From NCBI GenBank assembly GCA_963978905.1, contig OZ022256.1:31893426-31957425 (forward strand): a DNA stretch of 64,000 nucleotides, in the 5' to 3' direction. This document shows, piece after piece, positions 32,306 through 44,211 of this stretch. Position 1 is the stretch's first letter. The number at the start of each line of letters is the position of its first letter. This DNA is from Trichostrongylus colubriformis (Eukaryota > Nematoda > Chromadorea > Rhabditida > Trichostrongylidae). The notes under the pieces were generated by a model. It had not been told where the DNA came from, did not search any database, and worked only from the letters and a program-made list of their open reading frames with translations. The position numbers and the translations under genes are program-made.

Positions 32306-34557
32306 TCAATATTTATTTTGTGGAAGAGGTGTGAGACGATACTGATTAACATAAGTCCTCCACTCAACAATATCCATCAACAATTTTTGATTCTCGGTTA
32401 ATTTCTTTTGAAGGTGCCATGCAAATATGAAAAGGCATGCCAAAACAAGTACAAGTACCAGTCCCATGACAGGTACCAACCATGACGGAGTTAGCCTCGT
32501 GAGATTCCTGCTGTTCATCCAGGAATCCCATTCTGTGTTCTGTGGGACAGCATCGGGTGAATATTTCGGCGTCTCGTCCTAAAACAAATGTGTGAATAGC
32601 AGAGGTAAACATCAGTACTTCACACTAGCATTAGAAAACGGAAATCCTCACCGGTGCTATGAGCTTGATATCGCTGTCCAGTGCGGCTTGAACCTCATGC
32701 GAGTGAACGACTTCTATCCCGATCACCAACCATTTTCCTTTTGGCACTACGACAGTAAACACTGGTTTGGGAACGAGTAGCGGCATAGACGAAGCATCGT
32801 GAGACCTCATCTCCATTCGCTTTTCTTTTGTCGCGATGATCATCGAGCGTACCAACGGACGCACTAGTGTGAACTGTAACGTAAAAAAAACTTTTTGAAT
32901 GTTCATGAAAAAAGCATATCAACAGCAAATTACCGTACATGCTCCATTGCCGAATCATGTTGGATGAAGAGGCTGCCATTTCGGTGTGGTAGTGGTAGAC
33001 CACATCCGGCCCTTTGTTCACGCAGCCTACACAACTCTACTGATGACACGTGGCGGCACGAGCCTTCCACGGTTCTCAGAGCAGCTAATGTTGTGTTGCC
33101 TTGCTTTTTGCTGACCGCATAGAGTCCTCCGACATCGTGCATCCAGTACGAGTTCAAGTTCTGCGAGAACTGTCCCAGCGGCTCCACACGGACCAAACTA
33201 CTGACTTCCGAAACTGTCGTTGTCGGATAACAGATCTAAAATCGTCACACATTTATTTTTTACACTCATAATGAAACCCACATATACTCACCTTGATTTC
33301 CATTACTTTACTGTTCATTCCGATTACTGTGGCTTTTAATGCGTTCCTTGCACCACTACCATACCGTGCTATCAGTGACTCGTTGAAGCGCTTGCCCATT
33401 AGACGTTGAACTGCCGATACAAGGCTGTGATTGCTAAATGCCTCCATGAGCTCCTCTGCCACTCTATTGAAGCTGTACAGCTGATCGAGCGTGTCGCGCA
33501 CCATCGAGTATAACTGTTGCTTCACTAATGCAAACACGGATCCAAATCGTATGCTGGAATTGTTCGATTGCTTTTATTCACCGCGATACATACACATTGT
33601 TTACAAAACTTGCAGCAATTGCCCCCCACTAAACATCCACTTACCTTGGAGTTTCGATGGTCAAATCATTGATAATTTTTGCAAGCTCATTCATTAGTTC
33701 ATTCACATCGTCTTTTTCTTCCTAAACTCATTACATGATTTGACGAATTCACACGAGCATAAAACACGCAGCAGTATAAAATTCGTAGTTGCAAACCTCG
33801 TCCAATTGCTTGAATTGTTGGTGCTGGACAAAACTCGTGATTGCTTTGAACATCAGACTACCAAGTCCCATTCCGATACCAAGTGCCACGACTCCGGCAA
33901 ACGGAAAGAACTGTACTCCCGTCGACCTTGGAGTGCTCATTGTTCAGCAGATTTATAATCTAACAGACACTATGTGCAAGAGTAGTGCTTACTTGTAGAT
34001 GGGCGTGGAGGCCAGGCGCTTTTCAAAAAGTTCCTTCATGTCGGCTTTGTGTGTGGCCAATGCAGTTGCTTTCATTCCCTTGTACACCTTAACACACTTT
34101 TGCGCTTCTATGCATTGCGACTAATGCGATAAGACATGTGTACTAACCGTGTATCGAAGGGTCGTATTGAGCAGCGTGGTATTGCCAGAGCTCAGCAAGT
34201 CACTTTCAATAGGTTTGATCGCCGCCTCAAACAGGTCACCATCGACGTAGGCCGTATAATCTGAAATAATAATTTCGCTGCTGTAGAACAACGACTCCAC
34301 CCAACGCAACGAGACACCGTGTGTACGTCTCTCTTACCCATCAGTAATATGCCGCATTCGCTTTTCTCGTCCGCTACCTCGCCCACTACTTCCGCATGGA
34401 GCCCGTTACGTAGCAGTTCTTCACGGAGCCCACTATCAAGTTGAGGAGGAATATGAGGTATAACGTCCGGCACATACATTCCATAGCTGGCATTACCATG
34501 ATTTGTGCACATGAGCACCAATAGTGATAATGCTTTGTAGAATTGCACGGACTGCAT
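32306..34557 (-). CDS. Envelope-like type I membrane glycoprotein, 9 exons
   Basis: Nine exons with compatible phases: 34557-34338, 34260-34148, 34120-33993, 33926-33797, 33721-33645, 33553-33292, 33235-32939, 32873-32652 and 32578-32306 (573 codons plus stop, no internal stop). Predicted order: signal peptide (exon 1), short ectodomain with several N-x-S/T sites, a Gly/Ala-rich hydrophobic segment starting FFPFAGVVALGIG (exon 4), helical heptad-rich exons 5-6, a Cys-containing domain (exon 7), and a transmembrane anchor LVPVMGLVLVLVLACLFIF with a ~35-residue tail (exon 9). This is the layout of class I fusion or envelope proteins. Sequence family not identified, and no furin-type site is obvious. 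Confidence 0.6.
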
Positions 34558-35303
34558 TCTCTGCTGTAAACATTATTACAATGCAAACATATGGAGCGCT
34601 ATCTTGAAAAAATTGTTTGGTGGTATTCATTAAGTGGGGTAAGAGTGGCATTACACATTTATGCACTATGCTGAGCATTTGGGAAAACATTTATTCCATT
34701 TCGCAACTATATGCAATATGTACAGTTGCTTCAACTGATTTCTTATGACTTATGTTTGAAACATCTCCAGCAGGGATGACGCTCCACTTGGCTGCTCCTT
34801 CCGATGAGTACTGTGGTCGCTTTGCTTCCTTCCCCGTCTTTTCAATTGTCCACGTTAAACAACTAGATGCGTCGAATTATTAATAAGTTCGTTTTTACGT
34901 TGATTTGTTGCTTTGTCTGCACCCAGCATACTTTTGGCAGTGGTATACTGTGCCGATGTTTAGGTAGAAATTTGTGAAACATGAAAAAATACAATATAAT
35001 ATTTTCCCAAAGCTGATTCCTAAAAACAAGTTATAACAATTTAGTTATAAATTATGACATCTTCAATAGAAAAGAAAAGCAAAAATCATATTTTTTTAAA
35101 AAGGCATCTAATTAATCAGTTACATAATTATGACATCCATAATAATATAATAGTAATTAGCTATTAATAAATTAAGAAGAATCAGTAATATTGATATGAT
35201 AATAAAAATTTCGAATACTAATTGTTTTGGTTTGTTTTCTTCATAAATGGAAGATGGAAACGAAGAAGTGAAATTTTTTTAAAAAGGCAGGTGAAACGTA
35301 CAG
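34558..35303. other. AT-rich intergenic spacer
   Basis: Separates the envelope-like gene from the upstream zinc-finger gene on the same strand. Very AT-rich from 34980 to 35280. No gene seen. Confidence 0.5.
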
Positions 35304-38300
35304 TTACTTTCGGGGTCTCTCAGCATGATATGTGTGCAGTTGTGTGAGTAAGCCGGATAGTTCCATTTGTCGGTTTCCACCCATTAACACCAATGTTTCG
35401 AAACATTCAGCTGTGAACTGCAACAGATACTCCTTGTCGAACTGTTCACTGAGAGTCGGCTCTGGTGTGTCAGTAGAGCAGAAGCGAACCTGAAATAGTG
35501 TGCCTTTGAGTCTTTATCGCAACAGGCACAATTGCAGAATGCTCACCGGATAGCAGCGACCGCCATTTCGATAGGTGTAAACAACGCAGGTGTGATACCT
35601 TTGCTTTGAGCCTGGAGGGATGAGCTCGCCAAGTAAAACCACCGTGGGGAAGAGCCGATCGTTCGGCTCCAGCACGAGCACCACGAATTGGTGCTCACGA
35701 TTTGCGTCGTGTACGGCTATCTCAAACAACTTATTCAGCTCACTGGCTCCCTCGGGCGCGAGAAGGGGATACGCGGTCTAGAATTGAAAATTTGAGGATT
35801 TGCAGAGAACGTCTGAACCGAGAACTGCTGATTCATTACCTTCGCAGTTTCAGGACACAAAACAGAGTTGCTCTTGTTATAAGCTTCGTAGCTGTTCATT
35901 TCGACTGAAGTGTCCAATTGAAGGCAGCGGTTTGTCCTCGACTGCTTCCCGACCCACAGCAAAAAGTTCTCAGCTGTGAATGATGGGCTGGCGCCGCACT
36001 CCATTAAGGATCTGAGGCGTTTTTGAGCGCGTTGTTGCTCTTGGGACTGCGGTGCGTGGCAATCCCTGGCACCTTCACCAGTGAACTCATAGGGACTACC
36101 TGACTAGGGAGGTCGCTTGAGAACACCATCGCTTGAATCATTGCACAAGTGCCTTACCTTGCAGTCCGCTAGTAGACGGTAGCACTGTCGTCGTCACCAA
36201 AGCTTGTTGCGGAGCTGCATGCCGTCGACCGCTGACTCGAGGCTTGAACAGCCTCTTAATTTCTCCCTTTTTCACGGGCATCACTGTAGCAGGTGTCTGC
36301 AGTGATGGTGTAACTGCTGCAGGTGGGTCATAAGCAAAACACGGTGTCCGCCGTTCCTCTTCACTTCCACTTTCGTCGTCATCTGACGCTTTTCGACGCT
36401 TAAAAGCGTTGAAGAAACTCAGCGTTTTGGTCTTCATTTTTTTCACCAGCTGACGACGACGCATTACCGTGGACCCTTCGCTACTGTCTTCCGAAAGACA
36501 TGCTGAAATTTTAGTGCTAGTTAAACAAGTGCACGTTATCACTGTGCACTTGTGATTACCACCACCACAGCGCGCAGAAGGTACCTTGTTGTGGCGCTGA
36601 GGGTTTTGCTTTCTTTCTTGGAGACTTTCGTGCAATACCTTTACCTGAATATATGTGTGTCTACGTAATATGTCAACAGTTGACCGACAACGTCACTGTA
36701 TCATTCATCACACCTTGAATCTGCCTTGAGGGAACGTATTCTACATCACTCGGTGGAGAATCCTCTGATGGCGAGTCTCTATTGTCATCGTCTGACTCGC
36801 CTTCGACCCCTTCTCCTGCCTCCACGTCTGACAACCCTTCCACCATTCTGCCGAGTCTGCAGAATCCCAAAGTTTTTTCCAAAATAGAACCTGAGAGCAT
36901 GACACTGAGTGTATACCTTCTTGTGTTGACGCGTTTCTTCACAGCTGATACTTCCTTCTCATGGATCTGTGCTTCTCTTGCAGCCATCCTTTGCAGTAAT
37001 CGATAAGCATGAACAGTGCGCCTCTCGTAATCGTCCGCATAATGCTGGCTTTGTACACGTTGAGTGTGCCCTTAACACGTAGCTTAGCTTTCCGAGCATG
37101 CAATAAAAGGCGGTACGAAATTTAAATTAGCTAACCTAGCAATGTGGTCATGTCCTTGTTTGGTAGTTCCAGTGATACACCTTCCGCTATATCCTGCCTC
37201 ATAGTGGCTTCCAGTGTACTAGTCTTATGTCTCACCTGCAAAGTGCCGAGAGCGATATCGTAAATTTTCTACTTGATTTCTTGTTTACTCACCGCGTTAC
37301 ATGAAATGTTCATTCCATCACAGTTCACCCCACTAAGGAAATTTGCCAAGGTACCTTGCAAGCTCTAGAAAGCTGTTCCCTTCCACAACACGAAGAATGG
37401 AGCAAATTCATGATTCAAGCTATCATGGGCGCGTCTCATGTTAACAACCCTGAAAATAACGGAAAGTTGACCGCAATTCATACACACTAGTTCGCTACTA
37501 TCGAGGACGTACTGAGCGCGAAGCTTGCGATAGTGTTGGAGCCAACGGTAGGACTTCTTGTCGAGAACAAACACCCCACTTTTGCACGTTGTCTGGTTAT
37601 GCGTCGCTTTGAGCTGTTTCGGATTCGGATAATGCGCAATCTGAAAAAGCTGGTTTGTTTGGTCGGATACTTGCGCAGGCTCAGTACCTTCACCGAGCTT
37701 TCCGTAAGTTGATTGGAATACTGAGTAAACTGTACCCAATAGTATTCAAATTTGTCCTCTGAGATCCGGTGGCCATATTGGCGATCCCAGAAGACTGATC
37801 CGGAACTTCCGCCATACCGCCACAGATCGTTTTGTAAAAGAGTTCATTCCTCGTAGCATTGCAAACCATGATATACAACATAAACGCGCTGTAACATGGA
37901 AAAGAACGCGTGTGATGTCATCGTGCTCGGAAAAGATATCAAAATCCACATTGTACCTCATTACGAAGTTGTATTCAACATGCGATAGATTGTGTGGATT
38001 CTTGACGAGCATCTTCATTATTTCTTCAATCTTTCTGTCGATGGCCGGGTGATCGGCGACAGCTCGCATTTCTCCATACATCGGCGGGGCTTTCCGATTA
38101 GTTAAAGAACTCACTCTGGATTAGTTTATATGGTGCTCACATGCAAAAGACAACGAACCTTAGCGGATTGCTTTCTAGAAACAGATCTCTTATACGATTC
38201 TTCTGCTTTGTGCTCGAAAGCAGGTTCCTTTATGTGGTGCGACACAACTAATATAGCTTGTTCCAAAATGCGCCCTCTGCGTTCTCCGGCATCTACTCGC

Positions 38301-40025
38301 ATAGTATCATGACATTGTATTGTCACACATACAATAGTAGTTACCATAAAATCATTCCATGAAACTTACTTGGGTCGATGTATCTTTGTAAGAATTCATA
38401 AAAGGCCTTTATAGATTTCAAGAAGTACAAGCGGACTCTTGCAGTAACCGTCGCTGTTTTTGTCATAGCTAAGAAGTCGGGGATCATCGTATATGACAAT
38501 ATCGCATCGTCTATTGTCACGGTTCTACCGCATTTAAAACTTTGGTAATAATATCTCTACACACGTGCCCTACAACAATGATACACATACCGTCCACGCC
38601 CCCTCATTGCTACAAGCATGAATCGATTGACGTATGAGCTGGGAATTTCCGCAGTCTTTTTCGCGTTATCCAACGTTTTCAAGCCGATTAACTGCAACAT
38701 ATATGCTCTTGAATGTAACACACTGGACACACACTTGTCGGTACTTACAACAGTTTCGTTATCAGGTCTTCTCTGTACAACTTCAATATGGGATGGTGCT
38801 CCCATATCACCTTCCTCCACAGCTTCAGCATCAAATCTGCATGCTTCTTCCAATCTTAACACGGTACTGCTTTTCTTCAAGGTATACTCTCGCGCGAGTA
38901 AACGCGTACCATTTTTCTCTGACACCGAGTGATTCTGAATGTAGACGTCTTTCTCATAGTCGTCGTTGTGGTAATCGAACATCGCTTCTTTATTGTGCAG
39001 TTTCAGAAAATGAGGATGTATTTCTGCTCCACCTGAATGAAAACGCGATTTCCCTACCGTACATGGCTCACTCCTATAAAAAGTGTCACCTTTGTGAAGT
39101 ATGTCGTAGGCGAACATATACAGGGATTCGCGATTAATAGGTGGACAACGGAAAGTCTGCGGCTTATCGTCCTATGATTGAATGTTCGTTAGAATGATCC
39201 TACACATACACTTCAAATTGTTTTCGGCCATACATTTGTAGGTGAAGCAGCAGAAACCGCGATAAAAGGTTGTGGTTGATCCGTGAACTGGTCGTCTCTA
39301 TAGTGCCTGTGAACCGACATTGGCACGTGCTGTAACACAGCTTCTCGCTCATAAGCCTATAAAGCACTCAGATCATGATGGCGCGGTGAGAACAGGTTGG
39401 AAAAATGTGACCAAAGAGATAATTGGAAATTTCTACCTTATGAATAGAAACTCTGCTATCCTGTAGTTGTTGCAAAATGAACTTGTAAGTATTCCCTTCT
39501 CTTTCGCCAATGGGTTCCGGTATTCGACTAAAGTCCATTCTATCTCCTTTCACCCTTTCCAGGTCCTTTGCTCATGTGCATCACAACCTTAGCATTTTAA
39601 AAGAGACTAAGCAGTTATCGCTTTGTAATCAGTAGTTTTCTGCATTGCGGTCAAGCAGACACCTCACCTCAACTTCATCCTCCTTGAAATTCTTATGACA
39701 GTACTTGAGGTGGCCACGCAAATCGAATCGCGAGTGCTTCCCACACACTATACAAAAGTGGAACTTAGCCTTCGGCTTAATCGGCTAATACGTCTCTATA
39801 CGAGTGCATTTGCACGTTCATACAGCAGCCGACCAACACAGGCATAATCACAAAGCGCAACTGCCGCTGTTTATTTACCGTCACTTAGCTCCATGGGTGG
39901 CTTCCTTATTTTACCCTCATCAATCCAAGTCGGAATCAGTTCCGTTGCCAGCGCTGCATCGCTCTTAGTCACGGCACGCCACTTGTCGACACTTGTTCCT
40001 CCACAGCAACTGGTTGTTGATCCAT
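35304..40025 (-). CDS. Large multi-exon protein with N-terminal C2H2 finger, function unknown
   Basis: Exons 2-21 join with consistent phases into ~1,061 residues: 39784-39668, 39565-39437, 39356-39234, 39171-38749, 38691-38591, 38524-38370, 38295-38196, 38115-37957, 37888-37818, 37758-37694, 37640-37449, 37364-37293, 37235-37136, 37070-36917, 36856-36714, 36644-36585, 36502-36158, 36099-35840, 35777-35547 and 35489-35304 (TAA). Exon 2 encodes a C2H2 finger (CIVCGKHSRFDLRGHLKYCH). A CMNC pair occurs in exon 12, acidic serine-rich stretches in exon 16, and basic clusters in exons 17-18 that could be nuclear signals. Exon 1 (40025-39879) has a one-base deletion relative to the copy at 56090, so an alternative donor (after AGTGGC) or damage must be assumed. 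The product is not recognised. Confidence 0.6.
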
Positions 40026-40159
40026 TTCGTACACTCGAAGTTGAAAGTCAGAGAATGAGTCTGGGATACGAGCCAAATGACAAGAATGAGTGTTATTGTG
40101 CCAACAAATGACAGTGACAGTGTTGGGTAGCAAACGGAAGGTGGCATAGGAACGGCTGC

Positions 40160-40445
40160 TCTAACGCCGCTGTATTTCAGTTCTTACTTGATATTTGAAC
40201 TGTTGTGTTGATTGTTTCATAAATTTGTTTTGTGGTTGGTTCTTGTTTGGAGATAGCTGTGTAACAGTGTTGTTTTTTGCATATTTTTGTCACTTGTTCT
40301 TGTATTATGTTTTATTGTTGGAATGTGTTTAAAGTTGTGAGACAACATCAAAAACATGAAAAGTAGAATCAAAAAGAAGGCACCATAAAAGCAACCACAC
40401 CACCTCGCCAACCGACGTGGTCGAGGTGGTGATTTTTGGAGAGCC
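40160..40445 (-). promoter_or_regulatory. Conserved upstream region with hairpin
   Basis: The region just 5' of the zinc-finger gene is conserved with 55690-55950 in front of the second copy. It contains CACCTCGACC...GGTTGGCGAGGTGG, a 7-bp stem hairpin retained in both copies despite divergence elsewhere. It may be a promoter or element-specific cis signal (inferred). Confidence 0.5.
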
Positions 40446-40930
40446 TTCTAATTTCGCTGCAATTTCCCGCTCTAAGGGGTTCAAAATGTAAATTCGAATC
40501 TAACATTCTTCGGGCACGAAACGGACCGGCACTGGCGCCGAAATGGATGTCATAAAGGTCCCCCAAAACTTGCCTCGAGGCGTAGATCAAACCGTAGAGT
40601 GCGAATTTATCGTTTCACGAGTGCGAAACAATTTGACGCGTGACGTTGTTTCGAAGGATGGCTTCACGTAGAACACGAGTATGCCACTGGATTGACATGG
40701 CACGGCTGAACTCCTTAAAGTGGGACATAAGAAAAACTCACTCAAAACTGGTGCCACAAGGTTAGAACTTCTGAGCACGGCCTGGCGCCCATGGAAACGC
40801 TAGTAAGACGCGGGAAAATGTATTGTTCTATCGCCAATTCTAACTACGTTCTTCATGCATAGTGGGTGCGATCTCCTTACTCACAATGTCAAACTACCCC
40901 CATGGGGCAATCTTTGAGAGAGTTAGATGA
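40446..40930. other. Upstream flank of zinc-finger gene
   Basis: No gene is supported. The ORFs at 40369-40590 and 40587-40778 (minus) have no motif. Part may belong to the same element as its neighbours. Confidence 0.4.
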
Positions 40931-41775
40931 TCCATGCCATTTTGGCGCTGCCGAGCCGTTTCACCCTTGATAGAGGTCATATTCGTGTTCTACGGGTAAA
41001 ACTACTCCTCGCGACAACTTTTGGGCGAGTTATATGATCCAGCCCGTTTTGGCGTCTGCGCCTGTGGCGCGAGAGCCGGGCCCGTTCACCCCAGCTAAGG
41101 CCACTCGTGTTCCACGGGGGAAATTACCCCAAAGTACAAGTTTTGAGCAATTTGGTAACCTACCAGGTTTTGGCGCCGGCGCCTATGGCGCGAGCGGCGG
41201 GCCGTCTCACCCAAAGATGAAGGCCATATTGGTGTTCTACGAGTGAATTACCCCTTGGAACAGATTTTGAGCGAATTTGGTAATCCACCCCATTTTGGCG
41301 CCGGCGCCTGTGGCGCGAGCACAGGGCCGTCTCACCTAAGATGAAATCCATATTCGTATTTTCTAGGGGTGAAATTACTTCTTGGAACAAGTTTTAAGGG
41401 AAACAGATGAGCCACCACGTTTTGGCGCCGGCGCCTGTGGCGGAGCGCCGGTCCGCCTCACCCAAGATGAAGACCATATTTGTATTTTGCGGGTGAAATT
41501 ACCTCTTGGAACAAATTTTAAGCGAGACTGATGATCCACCACGTTTTGGCGCCGGCGCCTGTGGCGGAGCGCCGGTCCGCCTCACCCAAGATGAAGACCA
41601 TATTTGTATTTTGCGGGTGGAATTACCACTTGGAACAGGTTTTGAGCAAATTTGGTAATCCACACCATTTTGGCGCCGGCGCCTGTGGCGCGAGCGCCGG
41701 ACCGACTCGCAAGATGAAGGCCATATTCGTGTTCTACAGGTGAAATCTTGGAACATATTTTAAGCGAAACTGATG
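40931..41775. repeat. Tandem array, ~120-bp units with GGCGCCGGCGCC palindrome
   Basis: TTTTGGCG cores occur near 40940, 41045, 41166, 41289, 41419, 41542 and 41667 (spacing ~105-130). In five units the core is the 12-bp palindrome GGCGCCGGCGCC followed by TGTGGCG or TATGGCG. Each unit also holds (G)AAATTAC, TTGGAAC, GATGA(A/T)CCA and CACCCAAGATGAAG-like blocks. Degenerate relatives lie at 55430-55620 upstream of the second gene copy. Confidence 0.85.
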
Positions 41776-44211
41776 AGTCAGGGAAGCTTTCTATGAAGTA
41801 ATCAAATGCTACCCTTAGCGGTCGTGGCCAAATGCCAATGATAGGGGATATGAAACTGCCCCGGTTTTCAAATGGGGTTGCACGCTAAGGGTTCGACTGA
41901 TAACTGAGTTCATACCACCTATATGTGTTGTCCTACAATACCACTGAATGGGAGTGTATGAGTGAGAGAGCAGGGGCAGAACACCGCATCAAGCCAAGTT
42001 CCAGCTGCAAGCCACAACTGCGTCTTTTCGTCCGAATTCCAATGAAAATTCTCGAACTCGCAGATTCAAGTATACATAAAACCTTTGTGAACGAAATATG
42101 ACTGTTTCAGAAACAATCAGTAACCGTTTTTCGATCACCATCTCAATGAAAGTAATTATCACGCACTCATACATCTGTGCATGTGCCGCACAGTACGTAT
42201 TTAGTAAGAAATAAGAATACAGCAGCGCAGAATAGCAGTACAGAAGAATAGAATTCCAGCAGACGAAAGAATACGATGCGAGGATTCGGTCCTTATTATT
42301 AGCGATACTTTACAAATTTTGTCGGAGCACGCGAGGAATCCTGTAAAGAACAGTCTTGAGGAGAACTACCTTTCAGCTTATGCATTGTAACACTTGAGCC
42401 ATTATCGTCCCAAAAAAAAACGTGGTTAAGGATAACGTGAGATCACTGTGAACGCACATTAAAAACCTCAGAAGTTCAAATGTTCGGCAGAAAAATCAAA
42501 TGAGAGAATTACGAGCGCAGCTCACTAGCCTCGGTTCTGCACAAAACTATCTCCACAGGTTTTCTGATATTTTTGTAGAAGTGCTTTCTCTATGATGTTC
42601 ATTTAAACAAATTATGTTACCAACTTTACAGCATATTTTTTGACATGCTACTTTTACTATCGTGGAAAGTAAGGAAGTTCAAACCCCTAGTGGTTAAGAA
42701 TTCAAACCTTAGAATTCCAAACTGTTTAGCCTATTAAATTAATCACATCAAGCACCTCAAAGTTACTATGAGATCGTGGTCATTGAAGCTCAAAGTGACG
42801 CGTTCCTTTCGCCTGGACTATGACCTTTTCCAAAAGGGCGCAGGTGTCAGCCAAGGCAACCGTCGACCACCTATGGTAGTGCCTGATAAACGAACGACAC
42901 CCCTCCTTTCTTTTAATGTGAGTACCTCGCAGCGGAAGCATGCGAGATTGTCTTATTGAGTCTCTCTCCTCACCATTTTCGATTAGTTACCACAGTGAAA
43001 ATGAACCACTTTTTTAAATGTACGCTCTTGCTATACTGCTGCTCGTGAATGTGAATGATACTTAGATACATAGAAATTTATGAAAGAATTTGGAGACAGA
43101 ATTCCCATAGTACGCTACTTCGGAGGTGGTGAAGAACGCGACATGCAACGCTGAAACTGAAAAAGCAGGATACATTCGCTTGCAGTGAATACTTGGTGCG
43201 TTCAAGAAAGTACGTCGTCCTTCCTTGATCGCACAACAAGTAGTTTTACAAACATTACAGTACAACAACACTAAATTAAGATTGAGCGTGTGGAGCAGCT
43301 AGCAAGCAGTACAGCTCGCTGACCCAGTGAAAAGAAAAAGCAGAAAAAATATCAAAAGAGGAACAGTAACTATGCATGCCTGCCCCAGTAATCACATCAG
43401 AGGCGGTGTCAAATGGGGGTCATGCTCGATGGCCTCAGCAGAGGCAGCAGGGTACACATGCCGTTATGATAGGTCATGCTCTGATCACTTACCATTCTAA
43501 CTAGGAAATGTTGGCAGGCATAGAATAAACGGACTCTCCATCTCATTATACTCAGTAACGGCTCTGCCTCCATATCGGGCTATATCATGCCTTGGCAATT
43601 TTGCCTGTGGGCTGACCTCGCATGATTGATTGCCTCTTGCTGATGCGTTGTCCTCGAAAGACTGTGGTCACAACAGCATGCATCAAGAACTCAAAGTAGA
43701 GCTTGCAGAGTCTTAAATCGGCTTTTCCATCTTGACAGAGCCTTTCATATGTTTTTTATCGTTTTCTCGTTCTCTTGGATCTGTTTGCGCTTCAACTCAA
43801 CTTACTCCTTCCAGTAATCTGCCAGTTCGGTGATCTATTTCATAAAACAACTCCGTAACTAACTAAACACTTCTTCGTCACACAGCGTTCATTGGGCAGT
43901 GGACGGAAATCGAAGCAAGTTGAGGTTCACTATCTTTGTGAGTGCTAACAACGGAATGGAGAACCGGGTGTTCGGGGGTGGTGGCCCAGTAAACCTTTGA
44001 TGCTACAGAATGCCAGAAGAAGCAGCTAAATTGGAAATCGAGAGCTCAAACCGCACTATATGTATGCATGTTATCCGAGTAAGGACCAGGCTTTTCGCCG
44101 AGAAAATTAGCCCCTTCCACTGCCTTCAACAGATGCGGAACCTCCTCATGAGTAGTCAATCTGTATTTCGGAACTCTCTTTGAAAAATTTTCGCATTTTG
44201 CCATATTTCAG
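41776..44211. other. No supported gene
   Basis: 2.4 kb of mostly unique sequence. A small fold-back pair, ATGCCTGCC near 43375 and GGCAGGCAT near 43513, encloses ~140 bp. The ORFs at 41989-42174, 42768-42959 and 43062-43271 show no domain. Confidence 0.45.

Noticed and set aside
37366..37448. Apparent premature stop in the large finger gene
   Set aside because: The stop lies in an intron if the AGG|GTTGTT donor and TTTCTAG acceptor are used, and phases then agree on both sides.
29927..41775. Maverick/Polinton assignment
   Set aside because: Nematode Mavericks can carry fusogens, but no DNA polymerase B, integrase, ATPase, protease or capsid was recognised here.
43375..43519. Structured RNA between ATGCCTGCC and GGCAGGCAT
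   Set aside because: Only a 9-bp stem; no known RNA family recognised.
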